Below are positions 1-12,800 of a DNA stretch of 64,000 bases, piece after piece; within the stretch, counting starts at the first letter, position 1, and every line of letters starts with the position of its first letter. A program made the position numbers and the translations under genes. The DNA lies in the NCBI GenBank assembly GCA_004009845.1, contig RMBW01000063.1, positions 62,001-126,000 on the forward strand. Reading direction: 5' to 3'. The notes beneath the pieces are model-generated. The model was not told the origin of the DNA. It did not search any database and saw nothing but the letters and a program-made list of their open reading frames with translations. This DNA is from Davidsoniella eucalypti (taxonomy: Eukaryota > Ascomycota > Sordariomycetes > Microascales > Ceratocystidaceae).

Positions 1-3000
1 GGCAACTTTCACGCAGATCATATACTAGCAAGTACGTACTGTCGTTGCCACAACTGCTTTTCTTTCCCACAGTTGCACCCCTTTAGCTTTGATGTGAAGC
101 ATCTACCACGAGGGCCTTTCAAAGAAATAGAGGACACTCGTTTTCCGGGCACTCTCACTTTGTTCTAATATTGAAACCAGCAAACTGCGATTCTCATCCA
201 TGACAGACATTGCACGGAGCTCCAAGATAACGGTACCGAAGTACGTAAATGCGGTTCTCTCCAAAACAAGCCAGATACATGAATATATACAACCTGTGCT
301 TTCTATAGCTGTAACACGTCAGCAATATCTCGGTCTATATACATGATGTATACACAGATACAGCGAGTAGAGTAGTAGTATAGAGCTATCTGCAAACAGC
401 CTGTGCGGGCATGTTCATCCTCATTCTCATCCGGTATTTTTATATTTTCTTTTGATTTTTGTTCGTTGTACTTTTTTATTTTATTTTTATTAATTTGTCT
501 GTCCAAAGATCCAGGGATCGTCTTTGAGGGACGCGGGGTTCAGGAATTGTCAGGCAAGAATCGAGATAGAACAGCTCTAGATCGCAGTCTATGGCTAGTT
601 TCGATGCTACCAAACGAAAAAAAAAAGAAGAAGAAAAAAAGAAGAAAAAAGAAAAAAAAAGACCCTGTCCCAAAATATTGGCTTTTTTGGCACTTCAAAT
701 AGAAAACATGAGAGATTCGGACTAAGGATTTTGATAGATGCGTGAGTGAGGCAAAGATCATATATCGATAAATAGCATATGGTAATGCTGCTTTCTGCTG
801 CTTTTATCGTGAAATGTCTCAACGTATCCGTGGTTGTAACGTTGTAAAATCAAGATCTCACTGAACATATATCATGTATTTCTTTTTTTTCCTAGTTCGA
901 ATTTGCTTGCTAGGGGACGCATTGTGTTAATAGTGTCGTTTGTTTGGCGAGTTACAGTAACAGTACCACTATGTTCACTAGTTGAAGTAAGACATATTTG
1001 CAAAACCATCTCAACTATTAGACATCTGTGTCTATGATATACCCTAACTAATTCTTCTTAACTATCCACAGAATGTTTGAGTACGGACATGTACAATAAT
1101 CCATGGTACCAAAGGCTTTTGCCACTAAAACTGCGGTGCGCCCTGTGTTGTTGTCAATTTCATTGCTTTGTTCTAGGCCTCGTCCATTAAGCTAGCATCA
1201 ACAACAAGGTCACATTTTAGATAATTACATTCTGTTTCAATGTGAAAATGGGTATGATATGTAAAAACGATAATGCAAAAGGCCAAGATAGGTGGGTTCG
1301 AGTGCAGAAAGAAGTGTTGCAATCACTACCAAAGAACCAAGCTACTCAGCCAACCGCAACTAGTATTACTACTGCTAGGGACCAATTCTCTTGCATCTAC
1401 CAAACAAACGACAACCATAGATTTTGATTCCAGACGCCAAACGAGAAAATAACTTATAATAACGGTGCCCCGGCTGTTCTGGTGCCCAATATCATGTCAG
1501 TATCACATAGTAGTATGAAGGATTTTGAATGGGAAAACAAAAAGACTGGCAAAATCCAAAACAAAAAAGGGTAGTAGGCAGCCAGACCAGGATACTAATA
1601 AACAATATCGAAGGCATATATCTCGGCCTATTCGAATTCCTGTCCTAACGGCACGGTTGGACTAGCTCGAATGAGCTACGAATGTTCTTGCAAGGCAAAT
1701 ATCGTGAGAAAAGAGAAGAGACGATATATTTGGCTTCTTCCTTCCTCAACATAGAGTTTTCAAAGAAGGAATAGCTCTACGTAAAGAGGACTACTAAATA
1801 TGTTATTCCAAAGCAACTCGCTTCCTATAACTGATGATTAAAAAAGAAAAAAAACTATGTGTCTGTTTTCTCTTGTCTCTAGCTCGAAAAAATCCAGGAT
1901 GAAAAAAAGGCAATCAGCTCATATATGCGGGTTGGCTGTGAATCGTCATTAACGAGGGGTCATTTTCTCTAATGGAAAATCCGGGACAGTCCTAAATATC
2001 TTAAGTTTTGGAAAGAAAGCACAAGAAACCAAATTGGCTGTTTCTGTTGTTTGGGCAAGATCTCCGTGTTCTTTTTTTTTCACAGTTTGCAGATAGAAAT
2101 TTATTGTATAGCAAAAACAAGATGTCAGACAAGATACCACGAATTAGGCCTATCTTAACTTCTGTCACAATGATATCAATACATGACAAGCTAAATATGC
2201 TCTTTGTGACTTTTGGTAGTCAAGTAGTATGGTTTATCTATAGTTCACCATCCTATAGCATTTACATGGTATCAGATGATGGGAAAAAATACCAAATGCT
2301 CATTTCTTGATGTATTCTCTATTCTCTGTCTCGGTGTTCCTCACCGCGTATCCATTTTGATCATGTATTTAGATTTTGTTTTTTTAAAAGATGGAAAAGG
2401 GAAAAAGTGCCCAGAATTTTGTTATATTCTATATCTCTAATATATCTTTTCGTCATGCAACATGCAATGATATCCATTTCCTCTATCCTCGTTTTACTCG
2501 ATGTAGACTATTTGACAGAGACACAAAGCAAATCAAGAGGGAGTCCTCACAAGTTGAAATCTAAAAGAAAAGACATGCTAGAAAAATCACCAATTTCAGT
2601 TTGATGGTAGTAGTATTCATGTTTTTCATTGCGGCCTGATCATGAAGTTGTTTACTGTACTACATCTCTACGAGACTATGAAAATACAAAAATTATTGAA
2701 AATCGTTCCTATCAACAGTAGGGTTATGTGTGAGAATAAGCTAGGGTTGACTCGCAATCGTTTAGCAACTTACCTCAGTCTTCTGTTTTTGTATCAGTAT
2801 ATTTGACTGCTGGTTTCGACATTGTTAGCTTCACCCCCCACAAGAAAGTATAAAAGGAAATCTGCCATTGCGCTAATCGATATGATATCGACCAGAGCTC
2901 TCATCGCAAATTGAACTTGACTTCTTATATTGAGTGGCTATTAAGGTTCTTGTAAAACTTGAAATTGGATTCCCGTTAACCATAGAATTTTTTTTTGTTT

Positions 3001-6000
3001 ATGATGGTCAGTTAGCGTAGAGATGGCCGGAAGAGGAGTCTGACAAAAATGCATGGCCAACGTGGTAATGGGAATATTGCAGTGGGCTAATGAAGCCTAG
3101 GAAGAACTCATGACCTACGGAGATTTGTTGTTTGGTAATTCGATTCTAAGCCCGGCAAAGAGTGAAACTTACTTGTATCTGTATATGCTAAAATGACCAA
3201 ACGCATAAGTCCAAAAATCCGAGAGACAAGAATAAAGGCAAGAGGGGGGAAAATGACCTGTTATACTTGTCATCGTTGGTGGTGCTCATGATATCTCATA
3301 AAAATACAAAGACTCACATGTGTCTATACAAACTGTGCTTCTGCGTCTTTCTTTGAGAAGTTGCCAGCACAGTTATCTGCGTTGCCATGGCTTATCTATC
3401 CGGCTTTGACTGTGCCGTTGTTACGACCTTGATCAACAAGAGGCCCACTACATTCATGCTTTTTCTTTTCCCTCAAACTTCGTTGCAACTATAAAAGCTA
3501 TCATTTTTTATATAATCTTTACTTTTGCTATCACTATCATCGGCCTATCAACTAGGAAGGAGAGAAATAAGAACTTGGAAAGAGATCTGCGGGGGATTCA
3601 GATGTGCGGTAGAAGACAAGAGAGAAGCCATAGAAACCAATACAGACTACTTTGAGCGTCCAAGAAGGCACATATAGATAGTAGAAACAGAAACCTATTC
3701 TACCTTGCACGTACATATATATAGCTGACTGTTGGCTGTTAGTAGGAGTCAGAAGAAGGGGAAGATGGAGACCGTCACCACGAAGTAGAGTAGTAGTCCG
3801 CTTCGACAGGGAACAGGGTTGGAAGAAAAAGGTATGCTTCATATTGGGTTCTGCCGGACGCGAACGGCTTGGCTTCCAATTTACATATATGTACAGATAT
3901 GTACGTACTTAGATGTACAGAAAGTCCTGGCTGGGGATGGTGCTATAAACAACTTCGCCCAATATGCTAAATCTTGTCCCTTCTTACCCGCCAATGAGTG
4001 ACGATGGCTGCACCAACGACCGCAGATGCAAGCCATCTTGCCTGCTTCAAAGCTAGTCTCTATACAGCCAGAGCGAACGACGTGAGACTCCGATATCAAG
4101 CGTCGTCGCATACATGATCCAGCAGAGACAAAATGCTGCTTTTTTGTGCTCTCTTTCCCCCCTCCTCTTTCGCGTAATATCCGCCCGTTCTTTTGTTATC
4201 ATATGATGGTGATATATGAATAGTAAGTAAATCGCTTTTGACCAGTGCAAACGACGGCTCCGAGACGGTGCCAAAGTGCTCTATGTTGAGATATTTAGGT
4301 ATCACCCATGTCTCTTCGTATGAACAGTTCACAAAGTCCCTGCTTAGGCCACATCAAAGCTTTATTCGGACAAGTTGGCTGATAGATACAGGGTTTATAA
4401 AATGTTGACTAAAAACCAGCACACACAGTACCTATCAGACATGTCTGATGATTCAGTAACACGTTGCCCTCGAGGCATCCGGCTGTTTATAATACAATAG
4501 GGAGCAACCCGATATTTACAGAACAGGCATTGGGAAATAAAAAGAAGCCTATGTGCAAGATAAATAAGAGGGGAGCATCGTTACAAAGCCCAGCCAATAA
4601 CAAGGCATGAAATATCGAGGGATGGCCCAAAACGGCACAAGGTCGTGAGAAAGACTTGCTAGCAGGCGGACCCGTGTAGGCTACATTACAAATGAACCAC
4701 TGTCTACTGATGTAGACTGCTGGCACGGCTTGCCTTTGGACATGGTATGAGTTGCATGTAAACACACTGCCAAATGGCACATGTGCCGGCTTATTTGTAT
4801 ACGTTCGATATGACATGTATCATTACTGGGGTCGACTATGTAGACGAGGACCAAAAACCAGTGTTTGCGATTAACGGCCGGGCCACGAAAGGTCACAAGA
4901 AGACTCAGCATCCCGCCGGAGGTTCTGACTGGTGGAGAGAGAGCGGCAGTGCTGCATGTAGGTTGACTCGAGGCCGGAGCCCCGAAGAAACTCAGCGACT
5001 GATATGATGTATAGGTGACGGTGAGCCGGGCGCTAGCAGGGCAACAATACCTAGTGTACGTATTTATTTGCCTATACACCTAGCATGGCCGAGAACAATG
5101 CAAGAGAGACGGGTCGGTTTCCCTAGCGCTACAGTATCAAATCTGATGCTGCGGCAAAAAGAAATAGGGAATAGAGCTGGTGTTTGCGTGGCCCGGTAGA
5201 ATTTAGATTCTATTTATTGATAGTCGGGACGGAAACTCATGCATAGTCGTGTACAGCGAGCCAGACGACTTCCTTCGCAGTGCTCCAAGTTTGACCTGCC
5301 TGTAGTTCAACGCTGCGTTGCTCGCACTGACGCTGTAGCTCTATAGCTCTGCTGGAACTACCGCTAGTAATGCATTGTTCAGTATTAACAATTACCGGAT
5401 ACGTGCCATGTACCGGTATGTACGTTTGCCAAGCTGCATTCCAGGGCTGTCTAGGGCAAAGCATAAGTTGAGATGACGGTTATGGGGCTATTTCTAAGTA
5501 CTTGACCACTTTCGATGGTGTGTGTGCATGTTGGACATTCGCTCTATATTTATATGTAGTTTTCCAGCGATCAGCTACGGTGTAAGCGTTCGCTTCAGCG
5601 CTACAGAGCACTAAATAAAAGTACCGTGTAAGAGGCAGTCCCGTTTCATGATTTGGATATTTTACATGACCCGAATCATTCTTACTGATCGTCGCAACAG
5701 GCCTTGCTTTTTCGTTTGCAGGGTTCCATTGCAACTTTACAATAGCGACACAAGAATCCGTTCTAGAAGGAAACGCACTGCTGGGGGCGCTTCCTTAGTA
5801 CAGTGTAGTTGTATAGACGGACCGTTTTTCTACTTGTTGGGCATGGGGCGTGGAGCACAGCACGGCACGGGAAGCAACATATGATGTCGAGAATGGTGAT
5901 GCTGTGGTGAAAGCCACCGGGAACGTATCAGATGCTAGAAGACTCGGTGTGGAGGGGCGTCGTCATCGCAAGGACACAAGGCCACAAGGCTTCGAGGGAC

Positions 6001-7642
6001 AAGCCGACAGCTAGCCACTGAGTCCTATCTTAAGCAGTAGTCATATTGCCGCAGCGGCTAGACAGAGATGTGTAATAGTGTTGAGCTTGTTTGGTGTGAG
6101 CTTCTCGGACAGGCGGCACTTCAGGTAGCGAAAAATGAGTACTGTTTGAATCTATTTTATGGGATAGCATGCATTATGCTTCACCTAAGAAAAGAAAGAA
6201 AGACACACCACACGACAACCCTGTACAGGGTTATCACGCACTGGAGCTAGCAATATCTCTACTAGTTGACATCAAAAGTAAACCTACCTCAATTTCGGTA
6301 TATATCTTTGGACTTGATATTCAAGTACTCGACCTCACTTCTCACCGCCAGGTTCCTATCAATCCCTCATGGCTATCGGCAGGGCAAACGAGAAGTTTTG
6401 GTCACGACTACAGCATCCGTAGTCGGCAGCCTCGCTTGCTTCTCGCTTCTGCTATGCATGCCAGCCGAAAGAGCGTCGACCTAGACCCAAAAGCAGTAGT
6501 GCTTGTGATATCAAGGACGGCTATTCTATGATTGTGTGTGCAGATATATGCATGGATCTTCGTATGCACCCATATAGATAAATATGTATGTGGGTAGGCT
6601 TTGTATAGTATATAATCCTGATATTGTATAGTGCGTTCACTACCACTCTATGCTCGGTGCACAACCTCGCGGCTTGCTTGGGTCTGACCGCTGATCTCTT
6701 CCTTCTTCGATGGTTATTCATGAGTTGGTTTACTGTAGCTTGCTGCCGTGCCGTAATTTGTATTCGCTACGACACTCCATCAATGCTAAAACAACCCATC
6801 CTTCTTCGACCTCTTTATATCATTCTTATAGATATCGTTAGTTCCGTTGGTTTGTATTTGTATGTCCCGTGTGGAGTTTCCGTACAGTATTTCCACCTAT
6901 TTAGTTGGCTTACTCATAATCACCAGACAACATCGTTCACCAAATGCTGGAATGGCTGATCTGATATAATTTGTGCCGCTTTGTACCTAAGACAGCACGG
7001 CCTGGTATCTCGTATTGTAGGATATATGAGTATTAACCTGATATTACTATTCTTATCCATATACTTGCAATAGACGACCAAGAGCATTGATGGGTGCATA
7101 TGGATCACATCTAATATACGCGTACTTTGTAACTTGACTACCAATTAAATGCAATCTCGATTCAGGAGCGTGACGCAAAAACCTCCATGAATAACAACAG
7201 AATTCAGATAACCCTAAGTTATCGTATCCTATGCAATATCAAAGATGGGCTATTAGGTGTTTCAACGTTATTCTAGAAAGTTCAATCATTGCACTTAAAT
7301 GGCTTGTCACCCTGTCATCACCTGTTATCACGAGCTGTAATACATGATTTTGGCTCCCATGTGATCAAGCCTTCATCTTGACCCTATATGCTCTTTTCCT
7401 TCATACATCGATTTGTGGGAGTCGATTCCTACAGGCCCCTATTGCAACTGTAAAGTTCAATTTCCGTCTCTTTTTAACTGCGTTATTTTCATAGCAAGAA
7501 AATGCTAAAAATATTTAAAAAAAAAAAAAAAAAACCAGCATATATTATGTATGATATATAGAGCAAAGCCACCAGCTGAAGAAGTGGCAAATCTAAAAGC
7601 AACGACTAACTTATTTCAGGGCGAGCCTTGCAGGAATTGCCT
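1..7642. other. gene-poor AT-rich region
   Basis: I see no gene I can support in this 7.6 kb. Reading frames on both strands are short, overlap each other and lack domain-like sequence. The stretch at about 4.6-6.5 kb is less AT-rich but still shows no plausible exon series. A purine tract lies at 616-661 and homopolymer A runs at about 7517-7533. It is the left part of a 15.9 kb stretch without a confident gene upstream of the zinc-finger gene. Confidence 0.6.
616..661. repeat. poly-purine (A/G) tract
   Basis: About 46 nt consisting only of A and G on the plus strand, built from A runs separated by single G residues. It is a simple-sequence tract able to form unusual DNA structure; no function can be assigned. 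Lysine-rich or phenylalanine-rich readings across it are low-complexity artefacts. Confidence 0.8.
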
Positions 7643-7906
7643 CTTTTTAATTTACTTTTATCAAGGTGAAAATGGAGCTTTAATAGCTATGTAGCACCTT
7701 GGTGTCCTAAGATACAAAGTCCTAAACTGATGCTAGTATACGTATACAATGTAGAGTGAAGGGCAGCCTATTTCTCAACAGTGACAGGCCACTCTATGCT
7801 ATTCCTGCACATTTAATCATTTCCGGTAAAAATCGCCTCGTTGGGAACCTGTCTCAAAACATCCAAGTATTTTGTAGCTCCTTGTATTATAACCCCTCTT
7901 GACAGT
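7643..7906 (+). repeat. dispersed repeat, copy A
   Basis: Copy A of a repeat of about 275 bp present three times in the window (also 9548-9825 inverted and 39898-40173 direct). Shared blocks include TTATCAAGGTGAAAATGGAG, AGCTATGTAGCACCT, CCTACTTCTCAACAGTGAC (variant here), GCTATTCCTGC, GGGAACCTGTCTC and TAGCTCCTTGTATTATAA. Relative to copy B this copy lacks about 20 nt after the GGCCACT block. Copies A and B face each other across about 1.6 kb, as the ends of a DNA transposon or a nested insertion would. The element type is inferred; the repeat itself is seen directly. Confidence 0.85.
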
Positions 7907-9547
7907 GGTTACTGCTGCATCTACTGCCCAAACCCTCAGACGCACTACCATAAGCATAGGGTGGACTTCAGTAGCTTTGCCCTAGCTGGATTTGACCAAC
8001 TAGAGGCCAGGCATACGTACGTTTTATTTTATATATTTTTTAATATTATGGAGTTATAGAGCTAGATGAAGCGTACATATGTATTTGCTGGAAGAAATGT
8101 TGGTTTCGGCCCCCAAATAGACCCAAATGATGGTCGAGACCCCATCAAAATGTTTTGGTTCGGTCTAAGCCATGCTATCATGCGCTGCTGCCATTTCTAC
8201 CGTATGAGCATCTGGAATTTAGACTTATAATGGGTGAGAAACACACTACCTCATGGTGTGGAATCATGACACAGCATAAAACCGTATAATGGCAGCTTGA
8301 CTACGCAAAAATAAACATTCTAGGCCCCTATCAAAACATCACGCTTCTTAGTATGTCTCCCACTACGGCCCTTGGTCTAGGCAAAGTCTTGTTACCATGA
8401 GGTAGTATTGGCGGGCATAGCACCAAGTCAGGGCATAAGAGCATAAAAAGGGTCTATCAGCCGAGAGAACGCGAGTCACGATCACTTCCAAGCTAGGACT
8501 CAATATTCAAACTTGATAGACTATTCTGCCTCTAGCACACCCCTTCCTTGTCGATTACACATTCATGTACTCAATAAAAAAACCTAAAACCCCTCCTAAT
8601 AACGGCCGTACCGGGAAATCTTACAGCATTCGTATGCTTTAGTTTCCACCGCGGTTGAGGATTTCAAGCGGGCTTTCCCAAAGTTGACGTATCTGACTGA
8701 ACCTGTATTCTCATGATAGTTACAGCAGGGCATATCCTGGCATTAGACGCTTCTTGCTACTCATCTCCCTGTCCAAAATCTGCATCTTTATTGCTTAGTC
8801 TAACTTGAGCAAAATTCAGGAAGAAAGGAGCTCGAGTCCAGGAACCCAGGAATGCTGTTTTCTCGCTTGCGCCTGCTTTCAGCTTATATGACTTTTCCTC
8901 TGTTTTTTTTTTGCTTGCGAGAAACGATTAGGAAAGACGAAAACCCCAAGTTCGGACGGTCATACCCTTTCCCTTTTGTTTCCCTTTTGTTTCGTTTCAA
9001 TATCGAAGATTCGGCGATCGACCATCAAGTACTGGGTATGCACAGACTGTGGAGTACTCGTGCCACGCTCCACACCATACAATGAGTATAGGTGACGAGT
9101 ATGGTGCTTTCAACGGCACGTCACCAACATCGAGGGGCCGAAGAAAGTGTGTCGAATGGAAAGGAGGACAGAATGGGATAATGCTGTGCTCCCGACATCT
9201 CGTGATAACATTATAGTGGTTTCCAAGGCCGCTCTTTGTTTCGCCATCACTTGGAGGCCCTGCTCAGTATAAAACTTACCGTCTATTATGTATTAGTATA
9301 GGGCCACTATAAGCCAGAATGCATCCTTCACTATATCATTCGTACTAGTACATTACGCTTGGAATATTACGCATACCGGTCGTATATATATATTCACAGC
9401 AGTTCAATCATGAAATCTCATGACAGTGAGAAAATCATGAGAAATGTGCTGGACACCACTATATGGATCAAAGCTTTCAAAATCATAATATAACTTGAGG
9501 AGGTAATTTATAACTTTAAAAAAATCCCGGATGTAGTCCCCTGCTTT
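7907..9547. other. interior between two inverted repeat copies
   Basis: This 1.6 kb lies between repeat copies A and B. I found no intact gene. At 8606-8716 (+) there are 36 open codons with a segment reading VEDFKRAFPKLT before a stop. It faintly resembles the stretch after the reverse transcriptase domain of gypsy-type retroelements, but it is too short to be sure. The sequence TTTCCCTTTTG is tandemly repeated at about 8967-8990. If A and B are terminal repeats, this is the decayed body of the element. Confidence 0.4.
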
Positions 9548-9825
9548 CTGTTAAGAGGGATTATAGTACAAGGAGCTACAAAATGCCCGGAGGTTTAGAG
9601 ACAGGTTCCCAACGAGGCGGTTTTTACCGGAAATAATTAGAAGTTGAAATGCGCAGGAATAGCAGCAAATGCTCTGTATCTCAGTGGCCGGTCACTGTTG
9701 AGAAGTAGGCTGCCCTTCACCCTACATTGTATACTAGCATCAGTTTAGGACTTTGTATCTTAGGACACCGAGGTGCTACATAGCTATTAAAGCTCCATTT
9801 TCACCTTGATAAAAATGGATTAAAA
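9548..9825 (-). repeat. dispersed repeat, copy B (inverted)
   Basis: Read on the minus strand this matches copy A (7643-7906) almost along its whole length, from the T-rich edge and TTATCAAGGTG block through AACAGTGACCGGCCACT to TTGTACTATAATCCCTCTTAACAG. It retains the roughly 20 nt missing from copy A, and in the middle it is closer to copy C at 39898-40173. It is therefore the best-preserved of the three copies in the window. Confidence 0.85.
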
Positions 9826-12800
9826 TGAAAAAGAAAAAAAAGAGTCCCCTGCTTTCATCGTAAGTAAAGGTAGGCTGGATTTCTTCATGTCACCCATGGT
9901 AAGCATAGCATTTCAATTCGTTCTGGCTAGCCAGTAGGCAATCGATAGTCTGTCTGTCTAGTTCTTGGCTTTACCAGTTCACTCCCAAGTCGGCATTCGC
10001 GTTCTCGTAAAACACAAAAATAACTCACCATAAGCATCTGCCGGATCTATCAAGTAACATCAAGAAGTCAAGTATACACCCTAGATTTAAACGCAGACTT
10101 ACTTCCAATTTACTTGAAGTGATCGTCGCCAGCTTTGGAAGGCAAATTTACCCAGCTACCCAAGTATTAATCAAGTAACGGTACTAGGAATTACACTCAA
10201 AAATCGCGCTATTCTTGATTGGCTCAACACTTTTCCGGATATTTGTGGGTACGATATTCTATAATACGCCACCATTATATTTTATAGCTTCAACGTTGGT
10301 GCTTAGAAGTAATTGTGAATATATATACAAGGTTTATGATGTGTACTCCCTAGTAATATGGCAAACCTCAAAGTTTTACAGCATATCTTTTGAAGGGTAG
10401 ATGGAGCGGCCACAAGTAATAGCATTCAGAAATTTGGCCTTTTTTCCATGACAACAAAAAGAATCTCCGTCTCTGCTAGCTACAGTAATCCTTCGTTTCG
10501 GGTGCAGTCTTTGCCGGGTGTTTCTCTGGCTTCATGCTACTTCGGACTATCTGCTGGACATCCTTGAAGGCGCTTTCCTCTTGTCTTGTAGGTCAGTTTT
10601 ATTTTTTCCCCCTTTTTTAGGACTTACAGTGCTACTACCTGTATCGTTAACTAGTTACATAGTTTTATCGTCCTAATGTTTGTCATTTAGGTACACAAAC
10701 CAGGAAGAAACACTATTTTTGTCATGCACTGCTATTTATATATAAACTCACTACTATAATCACTACATCATTTGTGTGCATATTCACTGCGTCAATATTC
10801 CAAAGTATATTTCCTAGTTCTATCACATTCAAGCCACTCTGGTTTGACATCCATGCTAAGTCGACAATGTGTTGAAAATATGTATATGTATACAACTATC
10901 AGATTTACAACTAACTAGTTATATGTATCGGTATATTTTAGTGCTAACATTTTGGGGTGGGGCATTCAAAGGTCTAGACCAAAGTGTAGAGCGGGTAGAC
11001 TATTCCTATTAGAGAAGTGATTTTCGTTAAGGCTAGAATAGTAGACATGGTAGCTTGTTCGACATACTTTGTGGGTTTGTGCAAATGATGGTGTGGCTGT
11101 TATATGTATCTTCGGTATTAAAGCTACCCATGACGCCAAAAGCAAAAAGAGAAGTTGGTTATAACCGTGCAGTATCTTTTGTCAACAAGATAGAAAAAAA
11201 AAATATCAAAACTTGATGAGAATAGTCCATAGCTTGCGTTTGTAGTGGGAGCTAGCTGCCCTCTTTTTGTCTTTTCAACAATAAACTAAGAACTATTACA
11301 TATGTACACTAAAGTGAAAAAGATATCCATTTAGTAGTTCGTCCATAATATAACAGCAGAGCTAGAGACAGGGTTCGCTACTTCAAACAAGACTAGACAA
11401 GACGAGATCATAATCGCAATGCCGTCAAAATAGCTAATAAATCAATCTCGCGTTTTCTTGCAGCGGTTTAGGTGTATTCGTTGTTATATCACGTTATTCT
11501 AGCGATGGCAAGAGTTGTCCACATAGCCTAAGTAGAAGGTCCTTTTGCTACCCGCTATTCTTGTACCGAATGCGATCTAGTGCCCACCTATCAGAGCAGG
11601 GTAAACTCGCAGACTACTAAAAGCTACTAATTGATCGTATGTATGTATCTTTGTAGAACTTAAAGAAGATGTTACATTGGATGGTTTGTTTACATCTTCT
11701 AGATCTAAGCAGGGGATCTTTGTGCGAACATAGAATATGTCTTCCTAGTCATGATAGACGGGCTTGCCAAGAAGCTGAAAGACGTAGGGGTTCCCAAGGC
11801 AGTCAAGTACAACTAAACATTGCCGGACTATGGAATAGGGCTAATAACCCTTGTAGCATGATTAGTACTGGAGCTTTGTTGGAATGATTCCTAACGAATT
11901 CTAATAGAGTTTACTGATATAGATTTGCCGTTTACCGTATAGTCACATACCTATATTATAGTCAGGAATCACACTTAGTTTTGCTGTAAAGAGGGAAAGG
12001 AAGCCACTTGGCTCAATTAACAATAAGTGGCGTAATGTAGCTATCTAGTTATTGTGACGGCCATTCCGCGGTTCCGCTCCTGATCAACAGATCCAGGAAG
12101 GTTATCCCCTGGAGAAATAGCTATTAATGTGATGGGAAAGGAGCACATGAGGCGAAAGAGATCCTAGGATCGCTCAGTCGGAGGGGAGAAGGGCCATTTG
12201 TAAAAGAAGATATGCCTATTCTGGGCAAATGTGAGCATTGGTGTCTAGTGATACTGAGTGATGAGAGACGTATGTATGTATGTACAGATAACTCCGCTAT
12301 CCAGGTAGACGGGAAGCATAAGAGCCGAGGCTCAAACGATGCCCGTTAAGATCGATCTGGCTTAGACTTGATTGAAAAGAAAGACATTGGGTGTAAGAGC
12401 ATGGATACGCTATATCAATACGCCCTAAGTGTCTACTATATTAGTAGACGTGTATCTGATGACAATCGTGGCATGAAGTTGTGGCTTTTGAACCCTGATG
12501 TTTCAATTACTGAAGTATTACAAGGCTGGTATAAATTTTGCCATTGCTCAAGATAATTTTGATGAGCATCTCGAATTGACGCATTCGAAGACCATTAGGA
12601 CAAGAACGAAAACACATAGTTGTCAATCTGGCTTTTTTCTTATTCGTTGGTACTAAGTCTATTTATACAAACTTAAAATTAAAGATTAAATTCATTTTTA
12701 TAAATATAAATTTTTTTTTTTTAAAAAAAAAGGGCTACGCCTTTACCCCGTGGGTTATAACAGCCGCATCCTTGTTTGCATTAGTGAACAACAGGCCCTT

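Noticed and set aside
4681..5079. 132-codon open frame on the minus strand in a less AT-rich stretch
   Set aside because: Overlaps open frames on both strands, shows no recognisable motif and no start or promoter context; treated as chance.
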